A stretch of 64,000 nt of DNA from Clostridia bacterium (GTDB lineage Bacteria > Bacillota > Clostridia > RUG12999): positions 107,213 to 171,212 of the forward strand of contig JAAWTG010000001.1 of assembly GCA_022801925.1 (NCBI GenBank), read 5' to 3'. Numbering within the stretch: the first letter of the stretch is position 1; each line of letters starts with the position of its first letter. This document shows, in pieces, positions 54,010 through 62,096 of this stretch. The notes beneath the pieces are model-generated. The model was given only the letters and a program-made list of their open reading frames with translations, did not search any database and had not been told where the DNA came from. The translations under genes were made by a program, and so were the position numbers.

Positions 54010-55035
54010 ATGGCAAAAAAAGCAGTCACCTTTGGTGAAATTATGATGAGATTACAGACCCCTGGATATCAGAGATTTATTCAGGCGGATTCTTTTGACA
54101 TGGTATTTGGCGGCGGAGAAGCAAATGTAGCTGTTTCCTTGTGCAATTTTGGCATTGACGCATCATTTGTGACCAAACTGCCGGCAAACCCGATTGGAAA
54201 CGCTTGCGTGGCAGAACTGAGAAAACACGGTGTGAACACAGAAAATATCGCACGCGGCGGTGAACGCGTTGGTATCTACTTCGTAGAAAAAGGCGCTTCT
54301 CAAAGAGCGTCCAACGTAGTATATGACCGTGCGCATTCTTCTATTTCCACAGCAAAAACAGGGGATTTCAATTGGGATGCTATTTTTGACGGCGTGGAAT
54401 GGTTCCATTTCACAGGCATCACACCGGCGTTGTCCGACGACGCGGCTGCGCTGTGTCTGGAAGCTTGTAAAAAGGCAAAAGAAAAAGGCGTGACGATTAG
54501 CTGCGATTTGAACTTCCGTAAAAAACTGTGGAGCCGTGAAAAAGCAAATCAGGTGATGAGCGGCTTAATGCAGTATGTAGACGTAGTCATCGGAAACGAA
54601 GAAGATGCGGAAACCGTGTTTGGCATTAAAGCAGCGGAAACAGATATCACTTCCGGCGAACTCAGCCGCGAAGGATACAAAGACGTTGCACGTCAATTGG
54701 TGGAAAAATTCGGTTTCAAAAAAGTGGCAATCACGCTGCGTGAGAGCATTTCCGCTTCCGTGAACGGCTGGTCTGCAATGCTTTATGATGGAAAAGATTA
54801 TAATTTCTCTAAAAAATATACCATTAATATCGTAGACCGTGTCGGTGGCGGCGATTCCTTTGGCGCAGGTTTGATTTATTCTTTGATGGAAGGCTATTCC
54901 AGCGAAGAAGCAATTAACTTTGCAGTTGCGGCTTCCTGTCTGAAACACACCATTGAAGGAGACTTCAACCTGGTGACGGTAGACGAAGTGAAAAACCTCG
55001 CAGGTGGCGACGGTTCCGGTCGTGTACAGAGATAA
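54010..55035 (+). CDS. kdgK: 2-keto-3-deoxygluconate kinase, PfkB family
   Basis: Phosphorylates 2-keto-3-deoxygluconate to KDPG, the substrate of Eda next door. 341 residues. PfkB landmarks: FGGGEANVAVSLCNFG (near 35-50) and the catalytic DRVGGGDSFGAGLIYSL (near 276-292) with the GGGD anion hole and base Asp. The C-terminus contains the adenine-binding NFAVAASCLKHTIEGD. With eda it forms a complete KDG-to-triose route; KDG would come from uronates or gluconate derivatives. The terminator follows at 55054. Confidence 0.92.
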   Translation: MAKKAVTFGEIMMRLQTPGYQRFIQADSFDMVFGGGEANVAVSLCNFGIDASFVTKLPANPIGNACVAELRKHGVNTENIARGGERVGIYFVEKGASQRASNVVYDRAHSSISTAKTGDFNWDAIFDGVEWFHFTGITPALSDDAAALCLEACKKAKEKGVTISCDLNFRKKLWSREKANQVMSGLMQYVDVVIGNEEDAETVFGIKAAETDITSGELSREGYKDVARQLVEKFGFKKVAITLRESISASVNGWSAMLYDGKDYNFSKKYTINIVDRVGGGDSFGAGLIYSLMEGYSSEEAINFAVAASCLKHTIEGDFNLVTVDEVKNLAGGDGSGRVQR

Positions 55036-55053
55036 TTAAAATAGCCCAGAGAC

Positions 55054-55086
55054 GGAGCAAAGACCATCCGGTCTTTGCTCCTTTTT
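55054..55086 (+). terminator. Rho-independent terminator after kdgK
   Basis: GGAGCAAAGACC pairs with GGTCTTTGCTCC around ATCC, followed by TTTTT. Confidence 0.93.
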
Positions 55087-55260
55087 ATGTCTGTGAACAA
55101 TTAGATAAAACAGGACGCAAAATGGAGAAACAGCGTACGGTATAAATTGAAATAGAAAATTGCAAAGAGGAATGATATTCTGTAAAATATCGAAAAAGAA
55201 ATTTCGGAAAAACCAACAAAAAACGACAAAATTTTTAGTGAAAATATTAGCAAAACCCTC

Positions 55261-55289
55261 TTGATTTTTTCATAATGGTACTGTATAAT
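55261..55289 (+). promoter_or_regulatory. Sigma-A promoter of nrdDG
   Basis: TTGATT (55261-55266), 17 bases, TATAAT (55284-55289). The leader to nrdD is about 100 nt. Confidence 0.78.
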
Positions 55290-55300
55290 GAATATCGTGA

Positions 55301-55348
55301 CCCATAGATATAGTTGTTATATATTTCCTGAACAACTATATCTTGTGT
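55301..55348 (+). promoter_or_regulatory. Probable pair of NrdR boxes
   Basis: Box 2 CAACTATATCTTGTGT (55333-55348) agrees with the NrdR consensus ACACWATATATWGTGT at about 13 of 16 positions. Box 1 (55301-55316) is a weaker inverted copy. The boxes are separated by 16 bases, i.e. 32 bases centre to centre, the spacing known for NrdR operators, and lie just downstream of the -10. The same DNA forms a perfect 13-bp inverted repeat AGATATAGTTGTT / AACAACTATATCT, so an RNA hairpin is an alternative reading. Confidence 0.65.
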
Positions 55349-55397
55349 TTTTGGACAAAAGGGCAATTGAGGGAAAAGCAAGAGAGGGGAAGAAAAG

Positions 55398-57605
55398 ATG
55401 ATATCGAATATTCGTAAAAGAGATGGACGTATTGAAAATTTTGATAGAAGTAAAATTGTGAATGCAATTTTAAAAGCAATGAACTATGTGTTTATCAATG
55501 ATATCAAATGCGCAGAGGAAATTGCAGATAAATTATCGCAGCTTGATAAAGATGTTGTGGAAGTAGAAGAAATTCAGAACCTTGTGGAAATTGAGCTGAT
55601 GAAATCGCGCTATAAAAATGTTGCCAAAGAGTACATACTATACCGTGATAAACGGAACATTGCGCGCGGCCGGCAGACGTATGAGACCTATATGAGCATT
55701 GTGAACACAATTGCTAACGATATCACAAAAGAAAATGCCAACATGAACGCGGAGACGCCGGCAGGAATGATGATGAAATTTGCCAGCGAATCCTCCAAGT
55801 CGTTTGTCATGGACATGCTGCTTTCCGAGCAGACAAAAGATTTTGTGAAAAGCAACTATGTGCATATTCATGACGCGGATTATTACCCAACCAAATCGTT
55901 GACCTGTCTCCAGCATCCGCTGGACGATGTGCTGGCGCATGGATTCCGCGCGGGACACGGTTCCAGCCGTCCGGCAAAACGTATTGAAACAGCGGCGATT
56001 TTGGCGTGCATTTCCATGGAATCTGTGCAAAATGAGATGCATGGCGGACAGGCGATTCCGGCGTTTGATTTTTATCTTGCGCCCTATGTACGTTCTACTT
56101 ATATAGAAGAAGTGGAAAAGCTGGAACGGCTGACAGGACAAAGTTTGGAACAAATGAAAAATAAAGAATTTGACGATTACCTGACCCGCCCGCTGGACGA
56201 GTTGGAAGGCGAAGCGCGTATGCAGCAGCATGCGATGAACCAGACGGTCAACCGTGTACATCAGGCGATGGAGTCGTTTATTCATAATATGAACACCATT
56301 CATAGCCGCGGCGGCAATCAGGTTGTATTTTCTTCCATTAACTACGGAACGGATACATCGGCAGAAGGACGCTGTATCATGCGTGAAATTTTGAATTCTA
56401 CCTACCGCGGTGTGGGAAATGGGGAAACACCGATTTTCCCGATTCAGATTTGGAAAAAGAAACGCGGCGTCAGCTATCTGCCGGAAGACCGGAACTATGA
56501 TTTATACCAATTGGCGTGTAAAGTAACGGCGCGGCGGTTTTTCCCGAACTTCCTGAATCTGGACGCAACGTTTAACCAGCATGAAAAATGGGACGCGAAT
56601 GACCCCCAACGCTATCGATATGAAGTGGCAACTATGGGCTGCCGTACGCGTGTGTTTGAAAACCGACATGGAGAAAAGACCTCCGTTGGACGTGGAAATC
56701 TGTCGTTTTCTACTATTAATATTGTAAAATTGGCATTGGAATGCCGTGATATAGAAAACCAGGAAGAGAAAATTGAAAAATTCTTTAGTAAATTAGATAA
56801 ATGTATTGATGTAACGGCGGAACAATTATATGACCGCTATATGTTCCAGCGCTCTGCATTGAAGAAGCAATTCCCTATGTTGATGAACGGTATGTGGACA
56901 GGGAGTGAAGTACTTTCTCCCAATATGCCTGTGAAAGATTTGCTTAAAATCGGAACGCTTGGCATTGGCTTTATTGGACTTGCGGAAGCATTGATTGCTC
57001 TGACAGGAAAGCATCATGGTGAAAGTGCGGAAGCGCAGGAGCTGGGACTGAAGATTGTGTCTTATATGTATGACCGTATTCGTGAGATTGCAGAAGAGAA
57101 GAATCTGAACTATAGTTTGCTCGCAACGCCGGCGGAAGGCTTGAGTGGTAAATTCACCAAAAAAGACCGCGAGCAGTTCGGCATGATTGAACACATCACG
57201 GACAAAGATTATTATACCAACAGTTCCCATGTGCCGGTATGGTACAAATGCAGCGTGGAACATAAGGCAAAAGTGGAAGCGCCGTATCATCAATATGAAT
57301 TGGGCGGTCACATTTTCTATGTGGAATTGGACGGAGACGCCACGCACAATCCGGATTGCATTATGCAAACAGTTGATTTGATGGATCAATATAATATCGG
57401 TTATGGCTCCGTGAACCATACGCGCAATCGCTGTCTGGACTGCGGATATGAAAATGCGGAGGAAGGACTGGAAACCTGTCCGTCTTGCGGCAGCCAGAAC
57501 ATTGATACGATTCAGCGTATTACAGGATATTTGGTAGGCAGCACCCGCAACTGGAACAGCGCAAAACGCGCTGAATTGAAAGACCGTGTGACACATGGCG
57601 TCTGA
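55398..57605 (+). CDS. nrdD: Anaerobic ribonucleoside-triphosphate reductase (class III)
   Basis: Reduces ribonucleoside triphosphates to deoxy forms with formate using a glycyl radical; oxygen-sensitive. 735 residues: N-terminal ATP-cone (about 1-90, IRKRDGRIENFDRSKIVNAI), the barrel core (with SINYGTDTSAEGR and STINIVKLALECRD), a zinc site CLDCG...CPSCG (near 679-700), and the glycyl-radical loop RITGYLVGSTRNWNSAKRAE (near 707) at the C-terminus. The ATP-cone implies allosteric control. Overlaps nrdG by 11 bases. Confidence 0.97.
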   Translation: MISNIRKRDGRIENFDRSKIVNAILKAMNYVFINDIKCAEEIADKLSQLDKDVVEVEEIQNLVEIELMKSRYKNVAKEYILYRDKRNIARGRQTYETYMSIVNTIANDITKENANMNAETPAGMMMKFASESSKSFVMDMLLSEQTKDFVKSNYVHIHDADYYPTKSLTCLQHPLDDVLAHGFRAGHGSSRPAKRIETAAILACISMESVQNEMHGGQAIPAFDFYLAPYVRSTYIEEVEKLERLTGQSLEQMKNKEFDDYLTRPLDELEGEARMQQHAMNQTVNRVHQAMESFIHNMNTIHSRGGNQVVFSSINYGTDTSAEGRCIMREILNSTYRGVGNGETPIFPIQIWKKKRGVSYLPEDRNYDLYQLACKVTARRFFPNFLNLDATFNQHEKWDANDPQRYRYEVATMGCRTRVFENRHGEKTSVGRGNLSFSTINIVKLALECRDIENQEEKIEKFFSKLDKCIDVTAEQLYDRYMFQRSALKKQFPMLMNGMWTGSEVLSPNMPVKDLLKIGTLGIGFIGLAEALIALTGKHHGESAEAQELGLKIVSYMYDRIREIAEEKNLNYSLLATPAEGLSGKFTKKDREQFGMIEHITDKDYYTNSSHVPVWYKCSVEHKAKVEAPYHQYELGGHIFYVELDGDATHNPDCIMQTVDLMDQYNIGYGSVNHTRNRCLDCGYENAEEGLETCPSCGSQNIDTIQRITGYLVGSTRNWNSAKRAELKDRVTHGV

Positions 57606-58098
57606 TAACATGATAGAGGTTTCGGGGATTCAATACAGTTCTGCGGTAGACGGAACCGGCTTTCGGGACGTGTTGTTTGTGAGTTACTGTCCGCACCATT
57701 GCCCGGGCTGTCATAACCGGCAGACGTGGGAACGCGGGTCAGGAGAACTGCGGACAGTTGACGATGTTTATCGGGATTTGACAAAAAGTTCCGTATGCAA
57801 CATTACGTTCAGTGGCGGAGAACCGTTTGAACAAGCGGCGGCGCTTGTGAAACTGGCAACGCGGCTGAAAACGGAAACGGGAAAAAATATTTGGATTTAT
57901 AGCGGTTATCTGCTGGAACAGATTTTGGCAGACCCACAAAAGAAAGCACTTTTGGAATTTTGCGATGTTCTGGTGGACGGTCCTTTTGTGGAGGAGAAAA
58001 AAGGATTGAATTTGCGTTTCAAGGGTTCTGAAAACCAGCGGATACTGGATGTGAAAAAAAGCCTTGCGGCAGGCGAAGCCGTGTTATGGGAAGGATAA
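57595..58098 (+). CDS. nrdG: Anaerobic ribonucleotide reductase activating protein (radical SAM)
   Basis: Installs the glycyl radical on NrdD using a [4Fe-4S] cluster and S-adenosylmethionine. The cluster motif CX3CX2C reads CPHHCPGC (near residues 31-38), followed by HNRQTWE; the SAM-binding FSGGEPFEQA is near 66. 167 residues from ATG 57595, inside the end of nrdD. ATG 57610 (MIEVSGIQYSS) is a reasonable alternative; neither has a strong ribosome site, which suggests translational coupling. Confidence 0.95.
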   Translation: MASDNMIEVSGIQYSSAVDGTGFRDVLFVSYCPHHCPGCHNRQTWERGSGELRTVDDVYRDLTKSSVCNITFSGGEPFEQAAALVKLATRLKTETGKNIWIYSGYLLEQILADPQKKALLEFCDVLVDGPFVEEKKGLNLRFKGSENQRILDVKKSLAAGEAVLWEG

Positions 58099-58102
58099 AA
58101 AA

Positions 58103-58133
58103 TGGCTGCCGTAGAAATGCGGCAGCTATTTTG
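58103..58133 (+). terminator. Terminator after nrdG
   Basis: TGGCTGCCG pairs with CGGCAGCTA around TAGAAATG, followed by TTTT. It begins five bases after the stop. Confidence 0.75.
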
Positions 58134-58156
58134 GTGTGTGCACCAAAGGAGAAAAT

Positions 58157-59635
58157 ATGAAAAAAGCATTTGATGAATATATGGAGCAACAATCGGATAC
58201 CAATAGATTGAAAAATTTTTTTGCAGATTTTGATGCACATTGTTTGTTGAACAAAGCAGAAAAGGAGAAGTTACGAGAGGATTTTGAAAAGGCGCTTTTG
58301 TATTATACAACGATTGGAATATCACAGGAAAAAGCATTGGAATTGCTGAACATAGAAAATCTTGGAGGATTTTATGCAAGACCGGCAGGTATATGGTTTG
58401 CTTTGGACGACGCCGCTAAAATTTATCCATTATCTATGGAACAAGGAAGAATGTCTGTGTTTCGACTGTCAGTATATATCAAAGAAGCGGTTGTTCCGGA
58501 ACTTTTACAAATGGCTTTGAATTTTACAGTGAAACGTTTCCCGAGTTTTGCCACTACGCTGAAAAAAGGGTTTTTTTGGCATTATCTTGACATGACAAAA
58601 CGCCGATTCTATATAGAGCCCGAGATAGATATTCCATGCCAGCCAATAAAGGTTTCGCGCAGTGGTTCACAGTCGTTTCGCGTGCTTTATTACATGAACC
58701 GTATCAGTGTAGAATTTTTTCATGTGTTGAGTGATGGAATGAGCGCTGTTACTTTTCTAAAATCACTTGTAGCGGAGTATTTGAGATTGGCGGGAAAAGA
58801 TATTGTGTTGGAGGAAACTCTGCTGGATATCAACGCGATTCCAACAAATGAAGAATTTGAAAATGCATTTGAAAAAGTACCACGAAAAGAATCAGGTTAC
58901 AGTGTTGCCCTCAAACCGGCAATACAGATGGGCGGAAAACTTGCAAAAACGAAACCATGCCGGATTGTGCATCTAAAAATGAAGGCGGATGAATTGAAAG
59001 CAGTTTCGGAAAAATATCAGACAACCGTTACAGGATACTTGTTAGCGCTGATGTTTATTGCAGGGAAAGCGGCAACCGATGAATTGAAAGGGAATATGAA
59101 TATTCAATTGCCTGTCAATCTACGTAAATTTTATCCATCAAAAACAATTCGTAATTTTGTCCTGCATTGCGGAATATGTATACCGATAGAAATGGCAAAT
59201 GATGTTAAATCTATTATAAAAGAAATTAACAATCAACTAGATAAAAAGGCTTCCAAAGAAGCTATGAGTGAAATACTTGCTTCTACCGTAAAAATGGTGG
59301 AGACGGTGAAATACATTCCGCTTGCAATAAAACAGCCGGCGGCAAGAGTTGGATATGGCTTTTTGGGGGATACGGTGTTTACAAGTATTCTCTCTAATTT
59401 GGGTGTTGTAAAAATGCCGCCGTCTGCTGCTGCATATATCGAAAGCATGGATGCAGTAATTGGTACAGCAATCACACATCGTGCCAGATGTACAGTACTT
59501 ACCTTTCATAATACAGCAACTTTTTCAATCACAAAAGCGACATTAGACCCTACTTTTGAAGAAAAAATGTATGAATTACTTTGTTCTGATGGGATAGCGG
59601 TGACAGTAGAGGGAAGTGAAATATATGAAAATTAG
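58157..59635 (+). CDS. Condensation-fold acyltransferase (alcohol acetyltransferase-like)
   Basis: The 492-residue protein carries HxxxDG as HVLSDG (near residue 193), the catalytic motif of chloramphenicol-acetyltransferase/condensation-fold enzymes such as WS/DGAT, PapA and alcohol acetyltransferases. A second conserved-looking stretch, NIQLPVNLRKFYPSKTIRNF (near 315-334), fits the structural DFGWG-side region, although DFGWG itself is not seen. An N-terminal helical segment of about 90 residues precedes the fold. ATG 58157 follows AAAGGAG. It overlaps the next membrane-protein gene by 11 bases. Substrates are unknown; in related clostridial pairs it is annotated only as alcohol acetyltransferase. 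Confidence 0.78.
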   Translation: MKKAFDEYMEQQSDTNRLKNFFADFDAHCLLNKAEKEKLREDFEKALLYYTTIGISQEKALELLNIENLGGFYARPAGIWFALDDAAKIYPLSMEQGRMSVFRLSVYIKEAVVPELLQMALNFTVKRFPSFATTLKKGFFWHYLDMTKRRFYIEPEIDIPCQPIKVSRSGSQSFRVLYYMNRISVEFFHVLSDGMSAVTFLKSLVAEYLRLAGKDIVLEETLLDINAIPTNEEFENAFEKVPRKESGYSVALKPAIQMGGKLAKTKPCRIVHLKMKADELKAVSEKYQTTVTGYLLALMFIAGKAATDELKGNMNIQLPVNLRKFYPSKTIRNFVLHCGICIPIEMANDVKSIIKEINNQLDKKASKEAMSEILASTVKMVETVKYIPLAIKQPAARVGYGFLGDTVFTSILSNLGVVKMPPSAAAYIESMDAVIGTAITHRARCTVLTFHNTATFSITKATLDPTFEEKMYELLCSDGIAVTVEGSEIYEN

Positions 59636-60201
59636 CATAACATATCCGCACATAGAAAAACATATAAAGAGACATAAAAAAGTTTTGAATGTTATCAAAT
59701 TACTGATGTTATTGGCAGCTATTATTTGTCCCAGTGTCAATGTTGCGGTTGGGGGGGAAAGCCTGGAGTATAATTGTTTTAATGTCTTTATATATGGTAT
59801 ATACAATGACATTATCAACTGATTTGGTGGAATATAACCGTATGAGTCAGTTTATAAAATTTGTCGGGTGTCTATGTGTATTGTTAACACTCATTGATAG
59901 TTTATTATCTCCGGGTTGGTCAATTGTCGCGGTATCTGTGATTTTATGCTGCGGACTTTCCATTTCGGGCATTCTGCTATTTACTGATTTGGAGAAGCAA
60001 AAGCATAACTTGTTTCCGGTGCTGTTGCTGATTGTTATTGCTATTATCAGGACAATACTAGGCGTGTTTTTTTATAGTGGAGAAAATAGAATCGCATCAA
60101 TTGTTGTGGGAATGTTTGTGTTGACATTAACCGTTTTGTGTGTAATAGCACTTGGCAGTGATTTTGTGCGTGAACTGCGATGCAGATTTCATGTTCGATA
60201 A
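59625..60201 (+). pseudogene. DUF6320-like membrane protein, frameshifted at a G7 tract
   Basis: From ATG 59625 the frame reads MKISITYPHIEKHIKRHKK, then a first membrane helix to NVAVGG, and meets seven G (59751-59757). In frame it then turns to unrelated sequence and stops at 59822. With six G the frame continues as KAWSIIVLMSLYMVYTMTLS and through four more hydrophobic segments to the stop at 60201, giving a 191-residue, five- or six-helix protein. The whole downstream part is open in that frame. The family resemblance (YP.I... followed by helices, next to an acyltransferase) is to DUF6320, but without its usual zinc ribbon. It could be a true pseudogene, a phase-variable gene or a sequencing error. 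Confidence 0.75.
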
Positions 60202-60300
60202 TATTGGCTTGTAAAGGATATAGGGGTAATTATATTAAAAGTCGGAATTGTTAAAAAGATAAGATATATGGTTAAAATGATGGTGTAGGAGGCAGACGGT

Positions 60301-61041
60301 ATGGAATTAAATCGAACGGCATTGGTGACAGGCGCGTCTCGTGGAATTGGGCGTGCGGCAGCGGAACTTTTGGCGCAAAATGGATTTAATGTGGTAGTGC
60401 ATTATTATCAGAATAAAGCGGCGGCAGAGGAAACAGTGCAGTCGCTGAAAGCGCGGGGCTATGCAGCAATGGCAGTAGGCGCGGATTTGCGCAGCGCAGC
60501 GGAAGTTGTGGAAATGGTGAAAGCGGGAGAAGCATATTTCGGAAAAATTGATGTATTGGTGAACAACGCAGGGATTGCGGCGCAAAAATTATTTACCGAT
60601 ATGACTGTGCAGGAGTGGGATGAAATGTTTGCCATTCATGTACGCGGCAATTTTCTGTGTTCACGCGCTGTATTGCCAGCCATGATTGCGCGGGGGCACG
60701 GAAAAATTGTAAACATCTCCTCTATATGGGGCACGGTCGGCGCCTCCTGCGAAGTACATTATTCCGCGGCAAAAGCGGCTGTGATTGGGATAACAAAAGC
60801 GCTTGCCAAAGAGGTGGCGCCGTCCGGTGTTTGCGTGAACTGTGTTGCGCCCGGTGTGATTGAGACGGACATGATTTCGCATTTAGATGAAAAAACAAAA
60901 ATGGAATTGGCGGCGGATACGCCGCTGGGGCGGTTGGGAACGCCGGCAGATGTGGCGCAGGCAATTTTGTTTTTTGCTTCTGCACAGTCTGATTTCATCA
61001 CAGGGCAGGTCTTGACGGCAGACGGTGGATTTGCAGGATAA
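60301..61041 (+). CDS. SDR oxidoreductase, EF-P 5-aminopentanone reductase (YmfI)-like
   Basis: A classical SDR of 246 residues: TGASRGIG near residue 10, NNAG near 87, catalytic Ser in VNISSIWG near 138, Tyr/Lys in VHYSAAKAAVIG near 151, and APGVIETDM near 181. The segment SIWGTVGASCEVHYSAAKAA is characteristic of clostridial proteins annotated as the YmfI reductase, which completes the 5-aminopentanol modification of elongation factor P; a FabG-type 3-oxoacyl-ACP reductase is the alternative. efp is not in this window. The start ATG at 60301 follows TAGGAGGC. No terminator is evident before it. Confidence 0.82.
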   Translation: MELNRTALVTGASRGIGRAAAELLAQNGFNVVVHYYQNKAAAEETVQSLKARGYAAMAVGADLRSAAEVVEMVKAGEAYFGKIDVLVNNAGIAAQKLFTDMTVQEWDEMFAIHVRGNFLCSRAVLPAMIARGHGKIVNISSIWGTVGASCEVHYSAAKAAVIGITKALAKEVAPSGVCVNCVAPGVIETDMISHLDEKTKMELAADTPLGRLGTPADVAQAILFFASAQSDFITGQVLTADGGFAG

Positions 61042-61242
61042 GCAAGACAAAAGCAAATGGCAAGAACGGATTTTTCCAATATCATATAGAGATGAGACTT
61101 TTATGCAGATGCCGGTAGGAATCAAACCGCACGAGGTTTGACTTTTATTTGCTGAAAATAACAGAACGAATTGTCACACTTTTCTGCGTCAGGTAATATG
61201 ATGATAGTAGAAATGGATTTTACATAAAGGTGTGGATGACGT

Positions 61243-61389
61243 ATGTTTGGCAAGAAATATACGTGCGGTGCTATTGTGATTGCAGTCGGTATCGGTGTGG
61301 TTCTTACGATGTATCTGCCCCCGCAGTGGCTTGCGGCAGCATTGGGTGCCGTATTAATCTGGACTGGATACAGACTGCTTTGCAGGTGA
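61243..61389 (+). CDS. Small membrane protein, 48 aa, unknown function
   Basis: ATG 61243 is preceded by AAAGGTG nine bases upstream. The 48 residues start MFGKKYTCGA and contain two hydrophobic stretches (about 8-23 and 29-44) separated by LPPQ, so it is probably a hairpin in the membrane. It ends at TGA 61389, 40 bases before the SpoVM-like gene, and no terminator lies between, so the two are likely co-transcribed. Similar tiny LPP-containing proteins occur in Clostridia, but I know of no assigned role. A sporulation role is inferred only from context. Confidence 0.65.
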   Translation: MFGKKYTCGAIVIAVGIGVVLTMYLPPQWLAAALGAVLIWTGYRLLCR

Positions 61390-61429
61390 TAGCAGGAAAT
61401 TTGCCGGTGTGGCAGGAGGTGCAAATCAC

Positions 61430-61501
61430 ATGAAAGTTGTTGTATTCAAAATGCCTGTGTTTTTGCGTGGTTTCGTGAAAACGTTGTTTGGCATGAAATG
61501 A
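61430..61501 (+). CDS. spoVM: SpoVM-like spore-coat anchoring peptide, 23 aa
   Basis: ATG 61430 is preceded by a perfect AGGAGGTG. The peptide MKVVVFKMPVFLRGFVKTLF plus GMK aligns with Bacillus SpoVM (MKFYTIKLPKFLGGIVRAML...) at M1 K2, K7, P9, F11 L12, G14 and V16 and shares its amphipathic helix. SpoVM recognises the convex forespore membrane and anchors the coat ATPase SpoIVA. It is a few residues shorter than the 26-residue Bacillus form. The stop codon touches the terminator stem at 61501. Unlike in Bacillus, it is not next to rpmB or the prkC region. Confidence 0.83.
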   Translation: MKVVVFKMPVFLRGFVKTLFGMK

Positions 61502-61538
61502 AAATTGCCCCCGCATATTGTTTCGCGGGGGCAATTTT
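61501..61538 (+). terminator. Rho-independent terminator after the spoVM-like gene
   Basis: AAAATTGCCCCCGC (61501-61514) pairs with GCGGGGGCAATTTT (61525-61538). Very GC-rich stem. Confidence 0.92.
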
Positions 61539-61642
61539 GCGTTTTATAAAAATGCTGCATGGCTGTCATATGAGGTGACAGCAACACAGATAATCCTTCA
61601 GACAAAAGAATTGTGGTAAATTTGGTAAGTTCTGAAAAGAGG

Positions 61643-61873
61643 TTAAAATAACCCTTTTTGATATTGTTCAATCATTTTTTTGACCATTCCGCCGCCAATC
61701 GGGCCACCCTCGGAACCGTTTTGCCGCGCAGTTAAATCGCCTTTATAATGGTCGTTGTTTTCTTTGACAAATTGCATCCGACCCAATTCTTCCGCAACCT
61801 CCATTTTCAGCTTTTGCATTGCGTCATAGCTTTCCGGCACAAGCAATCTGGATTTTCGATAATTTTTTCCCAT
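61643..61873 (-). CDS. Small acid-soluble spore protein, alpha/beta type
   Basis: Coats spore DNA and protects it from UV and chemicals, then is degraded at germination. 76 residues with the family blocks AMQKLKMEVAEELG (containing the GPR protease region), TARQNGSEGGPIGGGMVKKM and a short tail. Relative to the usual NGSVGGEITKRLV it has GSEGGPIGGGMVKKMI, typical of clostridial members. The start at 61873 follows AGAAAGGAGT. A likely sigma-G promoter lies upstream. Confidence 0.93.
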   Translation of the reverse strand: MGKNYRKSRLLVPESYDAMQKLKMEVAEELGRMQFVKENNDHYKGDLTARQNGSEGGPIGGGMVKKMIEQYQKGLF

Positions 61874-61905
61874 TTCATGTACTCCTTTCTGTTTTTTTCT
61901 GATTT

Positions 61906-61934
61906 TAGTATGGCAATGATACCTGAAATTACTC
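61906..61934 (-). promoter_or_regulatory. Likely sigma-G promoter of the SASP gene
   Basis: On the - strand: GAGTAA (61934-61929), 16 bases, CATACTA (61912-61906). The -10 matches the sigma-G/F pattern well and the -35 approximately. Position 33 bases before the start codon. Confidence 0.6.
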
Positions 61935-62067
61935 TATGATAAATTTTCCTGTTTGAGGAAGGTTGCTGTATTGAGGGAAATGGTGCAACATGAACACACA
62001 AAAATTGCAAAATAGATGGAAATAACTCATGTTTTTTATGATAAATGAATTTTTTTGCAATTTGATA

Positions 62068-62096
62068 TTGCAAAACGTGAATTTTTGCGATATAAT
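62068..62096 (+). promoter_or_regulatory. Upstream gdhA promoter (P1)
   Basis: TTGCAA (62068-62073), 17 bases, TATAAT (62091-62096). The -10 lies in the first copy of a 17-bp direct repeat. Confidence 0.68.
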
